NCBI GenBank assembly: GCA_023512835.1
Contig: CM042092.1
Coordinates: forward strand, 7,875,293 to 7,939,292
DNA: 64,000 bases
Direction of reading: 5' to 3'
Source: Taxillus chinensis
Taxonomy: Eukaryota > Streptophyta > Magnoliopsida > Santalales > Loranthaceae
Both the position numbers and the translations under genes were made by a program. The stretch's first letter is position 1. Each line of letters begins with the position of its first letter. The notes under the pieces are model-generated. The model did no database searches. It was not told the origin of the DNA and saw nothing but the letters and a program-made list of their open reading frames with translations. Shown in pieces: positions 49,585 through 61,673 of this stretch.

Positions 49585-52500
49585 CTAAGCAATGCTATCA
49601 ATCAAGGAGTTCTTCATCTCATTCACAATTGCACTGGGCTGCGCTGTTCTCAACTTGAATACGCTCTCAATCACAGACAGTTCAGTGGCGGTAGTGTCCG
49701 ACCCGCAAAATGCTGTCCAGTCGTTCACCGTCATCCCAGCAGCTATCACATCACTCCCACGGTTCACAGTACCAGCCACAAGAGGAACCTGAAGGAGTGT
49801 GGAGAGTTCGTCCAAGTCTTCAATGGAGGTATGGGGATGGACCTGAACCCAACAGCACAAGCCATATTAGACGAAAGCAAAGGCAAAGTAACATTCTACG
49901 ATGAAAATTTCCTAAAAAAATGAGTTTATTTATCCAGTACCAGGCCACCGCGGTTTGAAAATGCACAGTAACTGCCAACAAGGATATTGCCAGCTATTGT
50001 CTGTCTGAAAACCTCAACCCCAAGAACATCTGCAATCATCTCTTCGGTTTCCTACTCAAAATAATAAGCAATCTCAAAAGTCATAAACAGTGAGGTGACA
50101 GGCCTACAGAAAGATCAAATGAATTGATATTAATAGGCAAAAATGCAAATAGATATTACCCGGTCAAGATCAGGGTGTGTAAGTGCAACATGGTCATTGC
50201 ATGATATGCAGTTTCCTAAAGCAGATAGCTTCTCTTCAATACGCTGAACAACAACATGATCAGGTAGACTGTTCCTCAGGTGTTGAAGTTCTGCAAATTA
50301 GCAAGAGGTCAATAAGGAAGGCCCACAACAGAATTGAAGGGAAAAAAGATCCAGTCCAAAAGAATCATCAACTACTAGCTACCCTAGAGAGCTGCAAAGA
50401 GAAAAAGAAACAAATATGAAATTGTAATTTTTATAAATCTAGTTGCCAGTGCAAGTGCAAAATATTGTAATGTTTCATACTAGAGAACAAAAGAATGACC
50501 AAACTCAGTGCAATAAAACTGTTTTCCCAGTTAAATAATTTTTCTAATTAATGCATAATACCCTGTCAGTTAAATGATATCTGAGCATAACAAATTTACG
50601 GCATAAACTAAAATCAAAACATCAAGATAATTACAATTATAATGAACTTCAAATTTTTCTTTGCGTGCATGCATGACCATAATTAAGAGGGAAATTGGAT
50701 CCTCATCTGATCAAATTAATAATAGTGGGTGATAAGCATGGAGGTTGAAGGGCGAGCTTGAAATCAGGGCTAAGGAGTGTTGGAAGGTAGTTCGAAGGAA
50801 GTTGCAATGACCAGCCTCGAACTCGAAGGAAGTCTCGATGACATCTTCGAAGAAAGGGAGTTCTGATCCAGTATTCTAATTTATTAATACAGGTAGTTAG
50901 AAAGTTAATATTGTAGTTTCCAAGACTCTTTAGTTTCCCATACTATAGTTGTACTTTTTTTCATTGTATTAGGTGATTGGTTGTATGCTTCAGGCAGGTT
51001 ATGTTTTTCTTCTATTTGAGATGTTGTCAATTATTGCTCCTTTTAATTGGATTAATGCATTCAATTTGTAATTTCGCATTTTTGCGTACTTTTTGTGGGT
51101 GATTTGTTTCTGTTAATAAAATTATTCTTACTTATAAAAAAAATTCTAAACTATAATTATTAAATTGACTATTTAATTTTCCACACTGTATTTAATATTT
51201 GTATTTATAATTCTAGTTCCTAGATGTTTAATTATTATAAAACCAAAAGTAGTATATATATGTGTATATCCATTGTGTTAACAATACTAATGAAATATTT
51301 TTTTTATTTTTTCACATAATATTAGAGCAAGTTCTTAGAAAAACCTAAGTTAAGATTGTAGTTTTCTAAACTCTTTAGTTTCCTAGACTATGATTATTAC
51401 ACTCTTTAGTTTCTCACACTGTATTTACTATTTGTATTTATGATGCAAGTTCTTAAGTGTTTAATTTCTTGCTAGGTATTAATTATTATAAGACCACTAG
51501 AGTGTATATATGTGTATATCCATTGTGAAATATTCCTTATTTTTCAGTTCAATCATAGTTACGGAATAATATTAAACTACAAATAAAAATGCATAAACTC
51601 GAGAACAGGAGAAATATTCAAAATACAAAACTAAAGGCAATAAAATCGAGACTATAGGAAATAAAAAAAAAACCCAGAGATATCATTAGACAATATTGTG
51701 CCTGTGAAACAAGGCCAAATATATAGCCTTCAAAAGACAGAAAGGCATTAAAACATTAATGGAGAATAACTGTTTTATAAGGCCAGCAAGGGACAGCCAT
51801 AACATTTGAAATTTAATGTTGAAATTCGTTTTTAAAAAGTCTATGAATTGGGACAGCCATAAAATTTGTGGTTTGACAAAAAATCTCCACTATTCGGGCC
51901 TACAGGTGGTTGCAATGTGATGCTGTAATTATTAGCATTAAAAATCAATTTCAAACTTGATTCAGCTTTTCAATCCTTGCGATCATGTTGCAGCCAATGA
52001 GAAAATTAGAATTCCATATGGACTGGAAATTAAAACTCAATTCTGAACTGTGAGCTAGCTATTTTGGATTTGCATGGGCTTGGGCCTTATCTTGCTTAGT
52101 AGAACTCATCAGTGGGCTTAGTGCAGTTATTTTAAGTCTATTTCATTTTCTCTAAATTCTTCTTCCCCTTTATCTCTCCTTTGGTATGATGCATGCTCTC
52201 TAGTATACTCCCTTCATTAAAATAATAATTAGATTAGCTTGTGGAAATGTAAATTTTAATTGTTAATGTCTAAAGTTAATTAGAAAATATCCATTAATTA
52301 TAAGCAGTTTCATTTTAAGCCCACACCTTAAAGCTAAGATAAACATTTACTATTATAAATAGTGCAAATGTATTTTCTTCATAATTTCAGGCAACCTTCT
52401 TACATGGAAGTTCAAGTTGAACCAAACCCAAGGAAACTCAATACCAAACCAAAAATCCAACCCCAAATATTAAGGAAACAGCCACTGTAACCAGGGAAGA

Positions 52501-54327
52501 GGAAAAACCTGATAAGAAGCAGTTCTCTATATGGAATCACTTTCAAATATTGGACCCAAAAAAACTTCCATTTGTGGCAACATGTAAGTGGTGTAAAGGC
52601 ACATGTGGCTGCTACCCAAGGAACAATGGCACTAGTGCCCCTGGAAAAGTGTGTGCAAAAAATACCCTGATATGCTTCACAACGATTTAAGAAAACAGAA
52701 AATACTATCCTGGGAAGCCAGGAAAGAAGGGGAAGATGGTGTGGGTACCATCAAAATAGCGGCCTATGATCCAGCTGTAATAAGAAAGAAAATTTTCTTT
52801 TGAGTAGAAAGAAGGATTTAAGGAACTTCTTTATTGCTGTGAACCAAAGTTTCAAGTACCATCACATGTGACTGTTGCTAGGGATGTTGGGAAGATGTTT
52901 TCATAGGAGAAAGAAAATTTGAAAAATATTATCAAGCCCCATTGAGTGTGTCTGACCACTGACACTTGGACATCGATTCAAAATATTAATTATTTGTGCT
53001 TGACAGGCCACTGGATGGATGATGACTCGAAACCACAAAACAAAATTAGGGCATATTTGATTAGACCGTTTTTTATTTTCATTATCAAAATGCGATAATT
53101 ATTTTTGGATAAAAAATTTAAAATTAAAAACAAGTGCCACCAAAATTAAAAATAATCTTTTATTGTTTTCCATTTTTTTACTTGAAAACAACTATCACAT
53201 TTTGAGAATGAAAATAAAAAATAACTCAAACAAACAAGCCCTTATAAACTTTGTCCAAGTTTCTAGCCACAAGAGAGAGACATTAGTAAGTGTGTAGGGC
53301 AATGTTTACTATAATGGGGCATTGTTAATGTGCTTACAATTCCTGTCGAAAATGCTAGCTCCAACGACAAAGTACTATGCGCTATAATAGAAAGCTTAAC
53401 CATGGCATTTTGAAATTTTAATTGTGAGTTTTTGCACATGAGATGTTGTGTGCACATATTAAAGTAGAAAAGTAAGTCCATTAAAAAAAAACATAAATGC
53501 AGTTAGATATGTTAGGTATTCCACAGCAAGGTCCATTTGATAAAGGTATTGAGAAGGAAAAATTTGATGGTAAGAATCATTTGAGCCTGGATGTGAAAAC
53601 TAGGGAGAATTTCGCTTATAAAATGTTAATAAAATACCAATTTGAGCAATTTGTAAGTTAATAAAATACCCTGGTCAGTAGTGTTGTGCGGCAGAAGAAG
53701 ACCATTTTTGTTACCTGCAGTGAGGCACGAATAGTGACTACTGAGTGAAGTTTACATATAAATAATATAGACATGAAAAATACAAATTGAAGGTGACTCA
53801 GTTAAAGATTCTAATACAAAACTGGAAGAGGTGTGAAAATCCTCACCAGCACACAGTCGTCCAACAATTCTAGTTCCAGCAATGGAGGTTTTAATCACAG
53901 GGATCACATCGGCTAATTCGGATTCAAATACACTGCATGCGGATAGAGAGGGAAATCAAATACAAATTTATACATAAACTTTACATATCAAGTATCAACC
54001 CAAAAAAATAAAAAAGAAACACACTCCCAAACCCAAACCTGTAGAAGTTCTCTGATCCTCCAATTGCAACTAAACAGTAAGCATTGGTGAGTTTAGAAAA
54101 CACCCCAATTTCACAGTTATTCTCAAACTGAACTCCTGCAGAGTCAAAGGGTGTTCTGATGAGTTTTTTTTTTATAAAGAATTAGATAATCTGTTGTTGA
54201 ACACAAACACATAACGAAACATATGCTTATAAACAAACAAGAAGTAAAAACAAACTACCATCAAAATCGTACACTCAAAACACTCTAAATTTAACTACCA
54301 TCAAAGGTGAAACTCACTGGTAGCCAT
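49585..54327 (-). CDS. eIF6: Eukaryotic translation initiation factor 6
   Basis: Ribosome anti-association and 60S biogenesis factor of nucleolus and cytosol. Seven coding exons: 54327-54318 (only ten bases, ATGGCTACCA), 54135-54039, 53932-53847, 53714-53670, 50290-50160, 50051-49941 and 49842-49585. They total 738 nt (245 aa), exactly the family length, with all phases joining. Signatures are [59 protein letters not shown] and [20 protein letters not shown]. Plant genomes often hold two eIF6 copies; this is closest to the expressed type from memory. Intron 4 (3.4 kb) contains transposon remnants. A leader intron precedes the start codon. The gene is divergent from mini-SIN3 gene 2, about 1.6 kb away between the start codons. 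Confidence 0.96.
51148..51545. repeat. Two diverged direct repeats in eIF6 intron 4
   Basis: A block with CACACTGTATTTA, TATTTGTATTTAT, TTAATTATTATAA and TGTGTATATCCATTGTG occurs at 51148-51310 and again at 51377-51545. A related third start lies near 50906. The block lies in LTR-like AT-rich intron sequence (50700-51550) and may mark a solo-LTR or local duplication. Confidence 0.55.
52430..53620 (+). mobile_element. Degraded hAT transposase (zf-BED type) in eIF6 intron 4
   Basis: A BED-type zinc finger is recognisable at about 52520-52690 ([31 protein letters not shown]). It is followed by [33 protein letters not shown] and [17 protein letters not shown] (about 52810-53030). After the MITE insertion the match resumes with [13 protein letters not shown] (53244 on) and ends with a [16 protein letters not shown] segment near 53500. 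Stops and frameshifts are numerous and the catalytic C-terminal dimerisation domain is absent. It is antisense to eIF6. Confidence 0.85.
53049..53241. mobile_element. Tourist-type (PIF/Harbinger-like) MITE with TTA target duplication
   Basis: A 193-base element starts GGGCATATTTGATTAG and ends CAAACAAGCCC, with imperfect terminal inverted repeats extending about 55 bases (TTTTTTATTTTCATT.TCAAAATG). It is flanked by TTA at 53046-53048 and 53242-53244. Removing the element plus one TTA rejoins the surrounding hAT reading frame (NKI to INFVQV), which confirms both boundaries. Confidence 0.85.
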
Positions 54328-54700
54328 GATGCAAACAAGAACCTTCTCAAACAAATCCCTAGCGAAGAAGCTGTGCAACCTGCGATCAAATAAAAAATAA
54401 TAATAATAATAATAATAATAACAACAAATAACAGTACAATTTCATCACACAAACGCGTATAAAAATCCAAGAACACGCACAAGCTATGCGAAGAACAAGC
54501 AAGAAATTAACAAATAAATAAATAAAAGGTAGAACGCAACTACACCACAAGAAACCAAAAAAAAAAAAAAAAACTCAAAAACCCTAGACAGAGGTGGGAG
54601 ATGGTGACGTACCGGAGCGGAGAGAGAGTGAGAGGGGGGGATCTGGCAAGAAGATAAGGAGGGCTTGGTTTCTTCTCTTCCAATCTTCCAATTTCCCACG
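54318..54700 (-). other. eIF6 5' leader with a leader intron
   Basis: A non-coding first exon probably ends at CTCCG|GTACGTC (exon edge 54612/54613) and joins at GATCGCAG|GTTGCAC (exon edge 54379). This leaves a 230-base leader intron that contains a (TAA)n tract at about 54400-54421. The second exon (54379-54318) carries 52 bases of leader and the first ten coding bases. This is inferred from splice consensus only. Confidence 0.5.
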
Positions 54701-55195
54701 GCTTAGGGCTTCTTTGTTTTTTTTTTTTTTTAAATTCAACTAATGAATTAATTAGGGGAAAAAAAAAACTATAGCAAATGCAACTTTTACAGCGTTTTCC
54801 TGAAACCCACACTCCGTTCGTAACAACTATTAACGTCCTTGTTGAAGAGTGTGGGAGAGGCAACGGTGTCGTTTTATTCATTAACTAACGTCATCGCAGC
54901 TGTTAGTTGAATTGTTTTGTTTTGTTTTGTTATTATTCGGTTGTTGTATACTGTTGTAACGTCCTTGTTTTTTGTTAGCGGTCGTTAACGCTGTATGTAT
55001 TTTAAATGAATGAAGTTGTCTCTTCGCGTGTTTTTTCTTTCTTATTGAATTTAGGGATTGTGAATCATTCTACCTACAGTAGAAAAAGGTGAAGAAAATT
55101 AATTGGAAAGAGGATGGAAGGTAAAAAAAAAGATAGGATAAAGGGATTATTTGATTGGGGTAGAAAAAAATGTTGAAAATTTATTTTTTTTATAG
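54701..55195. other. Intergenic between eIF6 and mini-SIN3 gene 2
   Basis: Contains the eIF6 promoter on the minus strand. Homopolymer runs of T and A are present (54717-54732, 54762-54770). No gene is present. Confidence 0.45.
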
Positions 55196-55536
55196 TTTAA
55201 TATTAGAATTAGAAAAAAATTGTATTGTTTAAAATATTATTTTTTGTATATAATTGTATAAATTTATAGTCACACTAATTCAGCAGATTTTTAGCCATTA
55301 GCCGAAGATCCAATGAGGAGATGACATGTAATGTAATAAAAAAAAATCAAATGCTCAAAATTAGTTTTCAGACAAAATTCCAAGCTAGCTTTTGGAGCAA
55401 AACATGAAAAGTTGAGAAAAAGTTGTATGGTTTAAAATATTAATTTTATATATAATTGTGTAAAGTTGTGTAATGAGAGTCAGACCGGTGAAGCCCATTT
55501 TTAGTCATTAGCCCGCGAATGAGGAGATGACATTGA
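55196..55536. repeat. Diverged tandem duplication upstream of mini-SIN3 gene 2
   Basis: About 135 bases (GTTTAAAATATTA...ATATAATTGT, then TTTTTAG(C/T)CATTAGCC and AATGAGGAGATGACAT) occur at 55196-55331 and 55404-55536, offset by about 205 bases. Both copies lie 400-750 bases upstream of the start codon at 55941. Confidence 0.7.
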
Positions 55537-55874
55537 CCATTCGTTTCCGGTTGCCAGATTTAAATGTATACGATTCTCCGCGGGTATTGATTTGATGCAT
55601 ACAAGAGACGATTCACATAAGACAGAGTCAACACACTCTCTCTCTCTCTCTCTCTCTCTGTTTTTCCTTTAGTTTCCTTTTTTTATTGGAGTTCCATCAT
55701 GTGATGTTTGTTGGTTTCCTAGTCTCGTTAGAAAACGAGCTTTGTTCTTTCCTTTTTTTCTTTCTTCCTAGCTTATTGATAACGTACGATAATAGTTTCC
55801 ATAATTTCGCACGTAACGTATAACCTAAAAAGCAAAAAAAAAAAAAACAGAAAAAGAAAAAGGAAACCAGGTAG

Positions 55875-55901
55875 TCTATATATATATACATATATATATC
55901 C
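55875..55901 (+). promoter_or_regulatory. Candidate TATA region of mini-SIN3 gene 2
   Basis: TCTATATATATATACATAT runs up to 40 bases before the ATG at 55941. The transcription start would then fall close to 55915-55930, giving a very short leader. A CT tract lies at 55638-55659. Confidence 0.4.
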
Positions 55902-55940
55902 TTCCAGTCGTGTGTTTGTGAGCATAGTGTTTGTGTCTCG

Positions 55941-56927
55941 ATGAACAACAACAACATGAAGAGCCTCGAAGAATCGACGCAGAATATGAAAGACGAAATT
56001 TGTTTCGTCCAACGAGTCAAGACCACCTTCAAAGACAAACGACACTCCTACGACCGGTTCGTCGCCGTCCTGTGGGAATTCAAAGGCCGCAAAACCGCCG
56101 GCGACAAGATCGACGACCTCGTCGACGACCTCAAAGATTTGTTCAAAGACCACCGCCCCTTGCTCCGCGACTTCGATGTCTTCCTACCCGAAGGTTGCGA
56201 GATCCTCGCCGCACACCTGCCGCCGATGCAGACCGGGCCGCCGCCTCCGTCGTCTCCGCTCACGCTCGACGACGTCATCGCATTCTTCAACACGCTGAAG
56301 ACCCGCCTCCGCGACGAGGAAGGCCTCTACAGGTCGTTCCTGGAGGCCGTGAAGAGGCACGCCAGCGACGACAACTCCGCCGCTTGGCCCGAGTTCGCGG
56401 AACTGTTCTACGACCGCCACCCGGAATTCCTCCGCCCGCTGCGCGAAATTGTGTTCGGAGAACCAACGGAGATGAATAACGGCAAGGGCCGCTCGAAGCG
56501 GAGGAGGTCACCGGAAAGCTGGGAAGCGGAGGCGGAGGCTAACGTGAGGAGGAGGAGGACGGCGGAGTACTGCAGCCATAGGAAGGAGGAGGGAGGGTTC
56601 GAAATGGGGCCGCGTCTGATGTCGACGGCGGAGGCGGTGGAGAGGCTTTTGAAGGAGATTGGAGTGGGCGGCGGCGAGGGGACGGAGATCGAGCTTGAAG
56701 AACATTTCACGGCGGAGCAGCTGAGGACCCTAGAGAAGGTGTACGGAGCAGAGCGGTGGGGAAAGCTGAAGGAGGCCTTCCGGCGCGATCCGCGGTGGAA
56801 TTTTGGGGTTGCGCTGGAGCGGCTGAGGAGGAGGATGGAGATGTGGGAATCGACGCACCGGAGGGCGTCCCAGATTACTACCATGTACCTGAGTCCACAC
56901 CTTAAATCCTCTTCATACCGCGCGTGA
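55941..56927 (+). CDS. Miniature SIN3-like corepressor scaffold 2 (PAH-PAH-partial HID), intronless
   Basis: A 328-residue single-exon protein with the same order as the gene at 36940. PAH repeats are at about residues 16-88 (YDRFVAVLWEFK, HRPLLRDFDVFLPEGCEI) and 108-172 (GLYRSFLEAVKRH, HPEFLRPLREIVF). An Arg-rich nuclear-signal-like segment is at 182-207. The C-terminal half of the SIN3 HDAC-interacting domain is at 212-305 (EEHFTAEQLRTLEKVYG, then RRDPRWNFGVALERLRRR). Its first PAH repeat is closer to the textbook SIN3 form (KDLFKDH) than in gene 1. The open frame is strongly GC-rich against an AT-rich surround, and opposite-strand frames here are shadows. A histone deacetylase recruiting role is inferred. 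It is divergent from eIF6. Confidence 0.85.
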   Translation: MNNNNMKSLEESTQNMKDEICFVQRVKTTFKDKRHSYDRFVAVLWEFKGRKTAGDKIDDLVDDLKDLFKDHRPLLRDFDVFLPEGCEILAAHLPPMQTGPPPPSSPLTLDDVIAFFNTLKTRLRDEEGLYRSFLEAVKRHASDDNSAAWPEFAELFYDRHPEFLRPLREIVFGEPTEMNNGKGRSKRRRSPESWEAEAEANVRRRRTAEYCSHRKEEGGFEMGPRLMSTAEAVERLLKEIGVGGGEGTEIELEEHFTAEQLRTLEKVYGAERWGKLKEAFRRDPRWNFGVALERLRRRMEMWESTHRRASQITTMYLSPHLKSSSYRA

Positions 56928-58325
<1,398 letters not shown>

Positions 58326-58513
58326 TGCCCTCATGAATTTAACTGGCTGAGCCTAGTTTTTGGTTAATATGGTTGAAAACTGTTCATCAGAAGCTAATAC
58401 ATATGAGAATAGAAGTTACTGTAAACCAGTGTTTTTTGTTTGCTTGTGGCATTTCTATTCCCAATTGACTTGGGGGGGTCGAAAACTTGAAATAAATGAT
58501 TGAACATACAGTA

Positions 58514-59720
58514 TGTCTGTGTGATAACACCCTCACGTATCACAGGGGACGGAAGCGCCAACGCCAACTCATTTCTACTTGATTCTATTTTCAAATTTCG
58601 AATTTCAAATATTCCATTAAGTTGTTGCTTTTTCAAATTCAAATAAGTAGAGATTTTCTCTACTAGTCTTTAGGAGTTTGTTAGTTTGTTAGCCTTGATC
58701 TTAGGAGGTTGGCCTGGTTATTTATTTTACGGATGTAATGAAGGAAGGCATGGTGAAAGTAATAGAAAATTGCTGGAGATACTCCTTTGGCTCTTGCACA
58801 TACTAGCTGATAAGATTCTTTCAGAGAGTAGGCCGCAGGAGAGCACTGACTCGTTCTAGACCCTATCATTTTAGTATCAGAGCCAAGTTACGATAAAAAA
58901 AAAAATGGTGACCACACGTTCATCCGCTGGTGATAATCCTGCTGAAGATCCCTTGGCAGCTATTGCAGCGAAATTGGATGCTTTGGTTGAGCTTAAAGAA
59001 AAGGTTACCGCATTGGAAGAGCGAGCCTTAAGATCAGATCGAGGAAAAGGAAAAGCGCGACAATGGGTGGACGATTCGGAGGAGGAGCCTGATTACCGTC
59101 GAATGCGACCTCCACATGCCAAGATTGAGTTTCCTAAATTTCAAGGGGGAGATCCGCGAGGTTGGATCCTTAAAGCTGAAAAGTATTTTCGGTACTATGA
59201 AATACCGGAAGATGATAAGGTGGATGTAGCTTCGATGTACTTGGAGGGAGACGCTTTGGATTTGTTCTCGTGGTTGAATTCCCAAAGAACAATGTTATGT
59301 TGGCCGGAATTGGTTAAAGCACTTGAAGAACATTACGGACCGCCGGAATTCTTGAATCCTGATGAGTATTTATGCAATATCCAACAATCGGGCACGATGG
59401 CCGAATACCGACAGGAGTGGGCAAAGAGGGTGGCGCGTGTCTTAAATTGGCCGGAGCATTGTCTTCTTGGGGTTTTTCTAAATGGCCTTAAAGAAGAACT
59501 CCGATCTGAGGTAAGAGTTCACAAGCCTCGTTCTGTATATCGGGCGGCAAGCTTGGCTTTGGAATTTGAGAAAAAGACAGCCCAGCTTAAGGGACCACGG
59601 CCCAATAGTTGTTCTTTTCCCCGGTCCACACCCACGGTTAACCCCATACGCGACAAGGTTGCCACGCCAAACCTAGGTTCGACGCCTTATTCTTCTGCCA
59701 CTTTGACCTTTCTTAGGTAA
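58514..59720 (+). mobile_element. Gag-only Ty3/gypsy retrotransposon remnant with 5' LTR
   Basis: A 5' LTR-like stretch (about 58514-58868, TGTGATAAC to CCCTATCA) is followed by a primer binding site TAGTATCAGAGC (58872-58883). This differs by one base from the TGGTATCAGAGC complementary to initiator methionine tRNA. The gag frame starts at 58905. No protease, RT or integrase follows, and no 3' LTR was seen, so the element is 3' truncated at about 59715. Confidence 0.8.
58905..59720 (+). CDS. Retrotransposon gag protein, truncated
   Basis: A 271-residue open frame with no internal stop. The conserved retrotransposon gag (capsid) domain covers about residues 65-220: KIEFPKFQGGDPRGWILKAE, then YFRYYEIPEDDKV, MYLEGDALDLFSW and LNGLKEELRSEV. 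The C-terminal zinc knuckle and the protease are absent, and the last 15 residues look like read-through into flanking DNA. The open frame suggests either recent truncation or selection; the former is simpler. Confidence 0.85.
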   Translation: MVTTRSSAGDNPAEDPLAAIAAKLDALVELKEKVTALEERALRSDRGKGKARQWVDDSEEEPDYRRMRPPHAKIEFPKFQGGDPRGWILKAEKYFRYYEIPEDDKVDVASMYLEGDALDLFSWLNSQRTMLCWPELVKALEEHYGPPEFLNPDEYLCNIQQSGTMAEYRQEWAKRVARVLNWPEHCLLGVFLNGLKEELRSEVRVHKPRSVYRAASLALEFEKKTAQLKGPRPNSCSFPRSTPTVNPIRDKVATPNLGSTPYSSATLTFLR

Positions 59721-61607
59721 ACTTTTATGTTTTTAAAATATTTATTTACTTTCTGCTAATATATTTTTAGTTATCATTATTTTTTTCTAATGCAGAGTGT
59801 CTTTTCTCTGAATAATTATTTCACTTCAATTCAAGCTATCACTGAAATAAAAGAAATGAAGAAAATAATCATAGTAATAATTTTAAAAAAATTGGATAGT
59901 TAACGACGTGATTGTAACATACATTATTCATAAAATTTTGTAATTCTTTGGAAAAAATTATTTGTGAATTTTTTTTATATACAGTTATATATTAAAATTT
60001 GATTGCAAAACTAAGAAATAAATAATTGAATTTATTATTTATTATGGACCTATACCCACAAATTGTCGTTACTATAGACTCTATACGGATGGAATTTATA
60101 CCAATAGAAAGCGCTGCTGACAGAATAGATTATGAGGTGTTTAGCAACAGACTATAGGCCTATGCGGAAGGACTATCATTAATATAGACCTTATATTAAC
60201 AAGATTTATACCGGTAGAAAGACTTTCTGTCAAAATAAACCATAGGATCTATGCCAATGGAAAAACTGTCCATTGAAAAAACGGTCTATACAAGATTATT
60301 AAGTTTTTTTTAACAATATATGGAGTAATGTGCAATATTATTATTAAATAAGGCTATATATATTTTAAATAAGTTTAATTAAAGTATTTGACAAAGTTTT
60401 AGAAATCTTGGACCTAAATGCATCAAAATAAAATGTAGGTACTTATGTGCAGATATCAATTTATAATTTATAATTACTAACGGACCAATTTTAAAATATC
60501 AAAAGTTAAAAATTAACTTATAAATATGGTTAGGGACCTTAGGGTCCCCCAAATCATACATATGTAACATATCACAGTTTGCTTTTTGTACAAGAATGGT
60601 AACGGGACAGGTCAAGACCGAATAGTAACTAACCGAAATTAACCTGCTCTAAATGTATACGGGTCAGGGAGGACAGAGCTAATGACTACGGAGGATTGGG
60701 ACAGGATTGAGTTAGGGTGGGTAAGATCATATATTTTAAGGTAAAACTGTTTAAAAATATTTGAAAATATTGGATTGGGGCGGGCGGCTAATACCCGTGA
60801 CTGTCCCGTTATCTCATCGGGGCAAAGCAAGTGAGAGAAAAGGAACCCGGGTCAGAACCGGGTGAAATAGTTCGGGCCAGAATTGTCGTTCCTAGTTCTA
60901 TATACATATATTGTCACTCATTTTGTCTGTTCAAATCATCTACGATTAATATACATAGTACACCGGCCAAATGGCATTGTTTTAATGCTGTTTTTTTTTC
61001 TTTCCTTTCTTAAAAACATAATAGGCCTAAGACGATATCATTTAGGGTTATTTTGGTTTACTGTATTCCTGTAGCAACTACAAAGGATCCGTGTTCCTTT
61101 TTTTTTATGGGTATTAGGCAATTTGTTTCTAGAAAATCACATAACATATATCCTCAACATATATATATGTACACGTGTATATTATGTTTCTAAAATGTTA
61201 GATTAGTTAATTTATCTATTGAAAATCTCCTTCCTATTTATTGTTTCAATAAAGAAACTAATTAATGGGATTATTTCATCCAGGAAAGCCCGATGTATTA
61301 CAATCTTATCTACAGATAATTGATATGCGGAAAAAAAATATTTACGATTCACATGCCGACATATTATAAGCATCTCGACTCCAAAGCTCTTATTATTTTA
61401 TCATTTATTTTTATAGTAAGTTTTATAGTTACCAATGTTTTCAAAAAGACTTTAATATTCCAAGCAGGATAATTAAAAAGAAAAGAAAAAACCCAAAACA
61501 GTTAAATTTGATTAACTAACATGTTTCCTTCTTTGTTGTCATTAAAAATAGAATTTTGGGACTAAAAACAACTTATAAACGCGAAGGGAGAGGACAGTCG
61601 GCGGCAT
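59721..61607. other. Intergenic, with possible CACTA-type subterminal repeats
   Basis: AT-rich with no gene. Between about 60056 and 60300, short related words recur (CTATACGGATGGAATTTATACC, CTATGCGGAAGG, ATTTATACCGGTAGAAAG, CTATGCCAATGGAAAAAC, CGGTCTATAC). This is the pattern of CACTA subterminal repeats, but no CACTA end was found. A GC-richer patch at 60640-60860 is unassigned. Confidence 0.35.
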
Positions 61608-61620
61608 AATATATATAAAC
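61608..61620 (+). promoter_or_regulatory. TATA box of mini-SIN3 gene 3
   Basis: AATATATATAAAC lies 54-66 bases before the ATG at 61674. The upstream in-frame ATG at 61635 is too close to this TATA box to be in a normal transcript, which is why the later start is preferred. Confidence 0.55.
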
Positions 61621-61673
61621 CCTTCACTATATATATGCTTCTCCAAATTGTACGTAGAAAGACTCCTTGCGGC

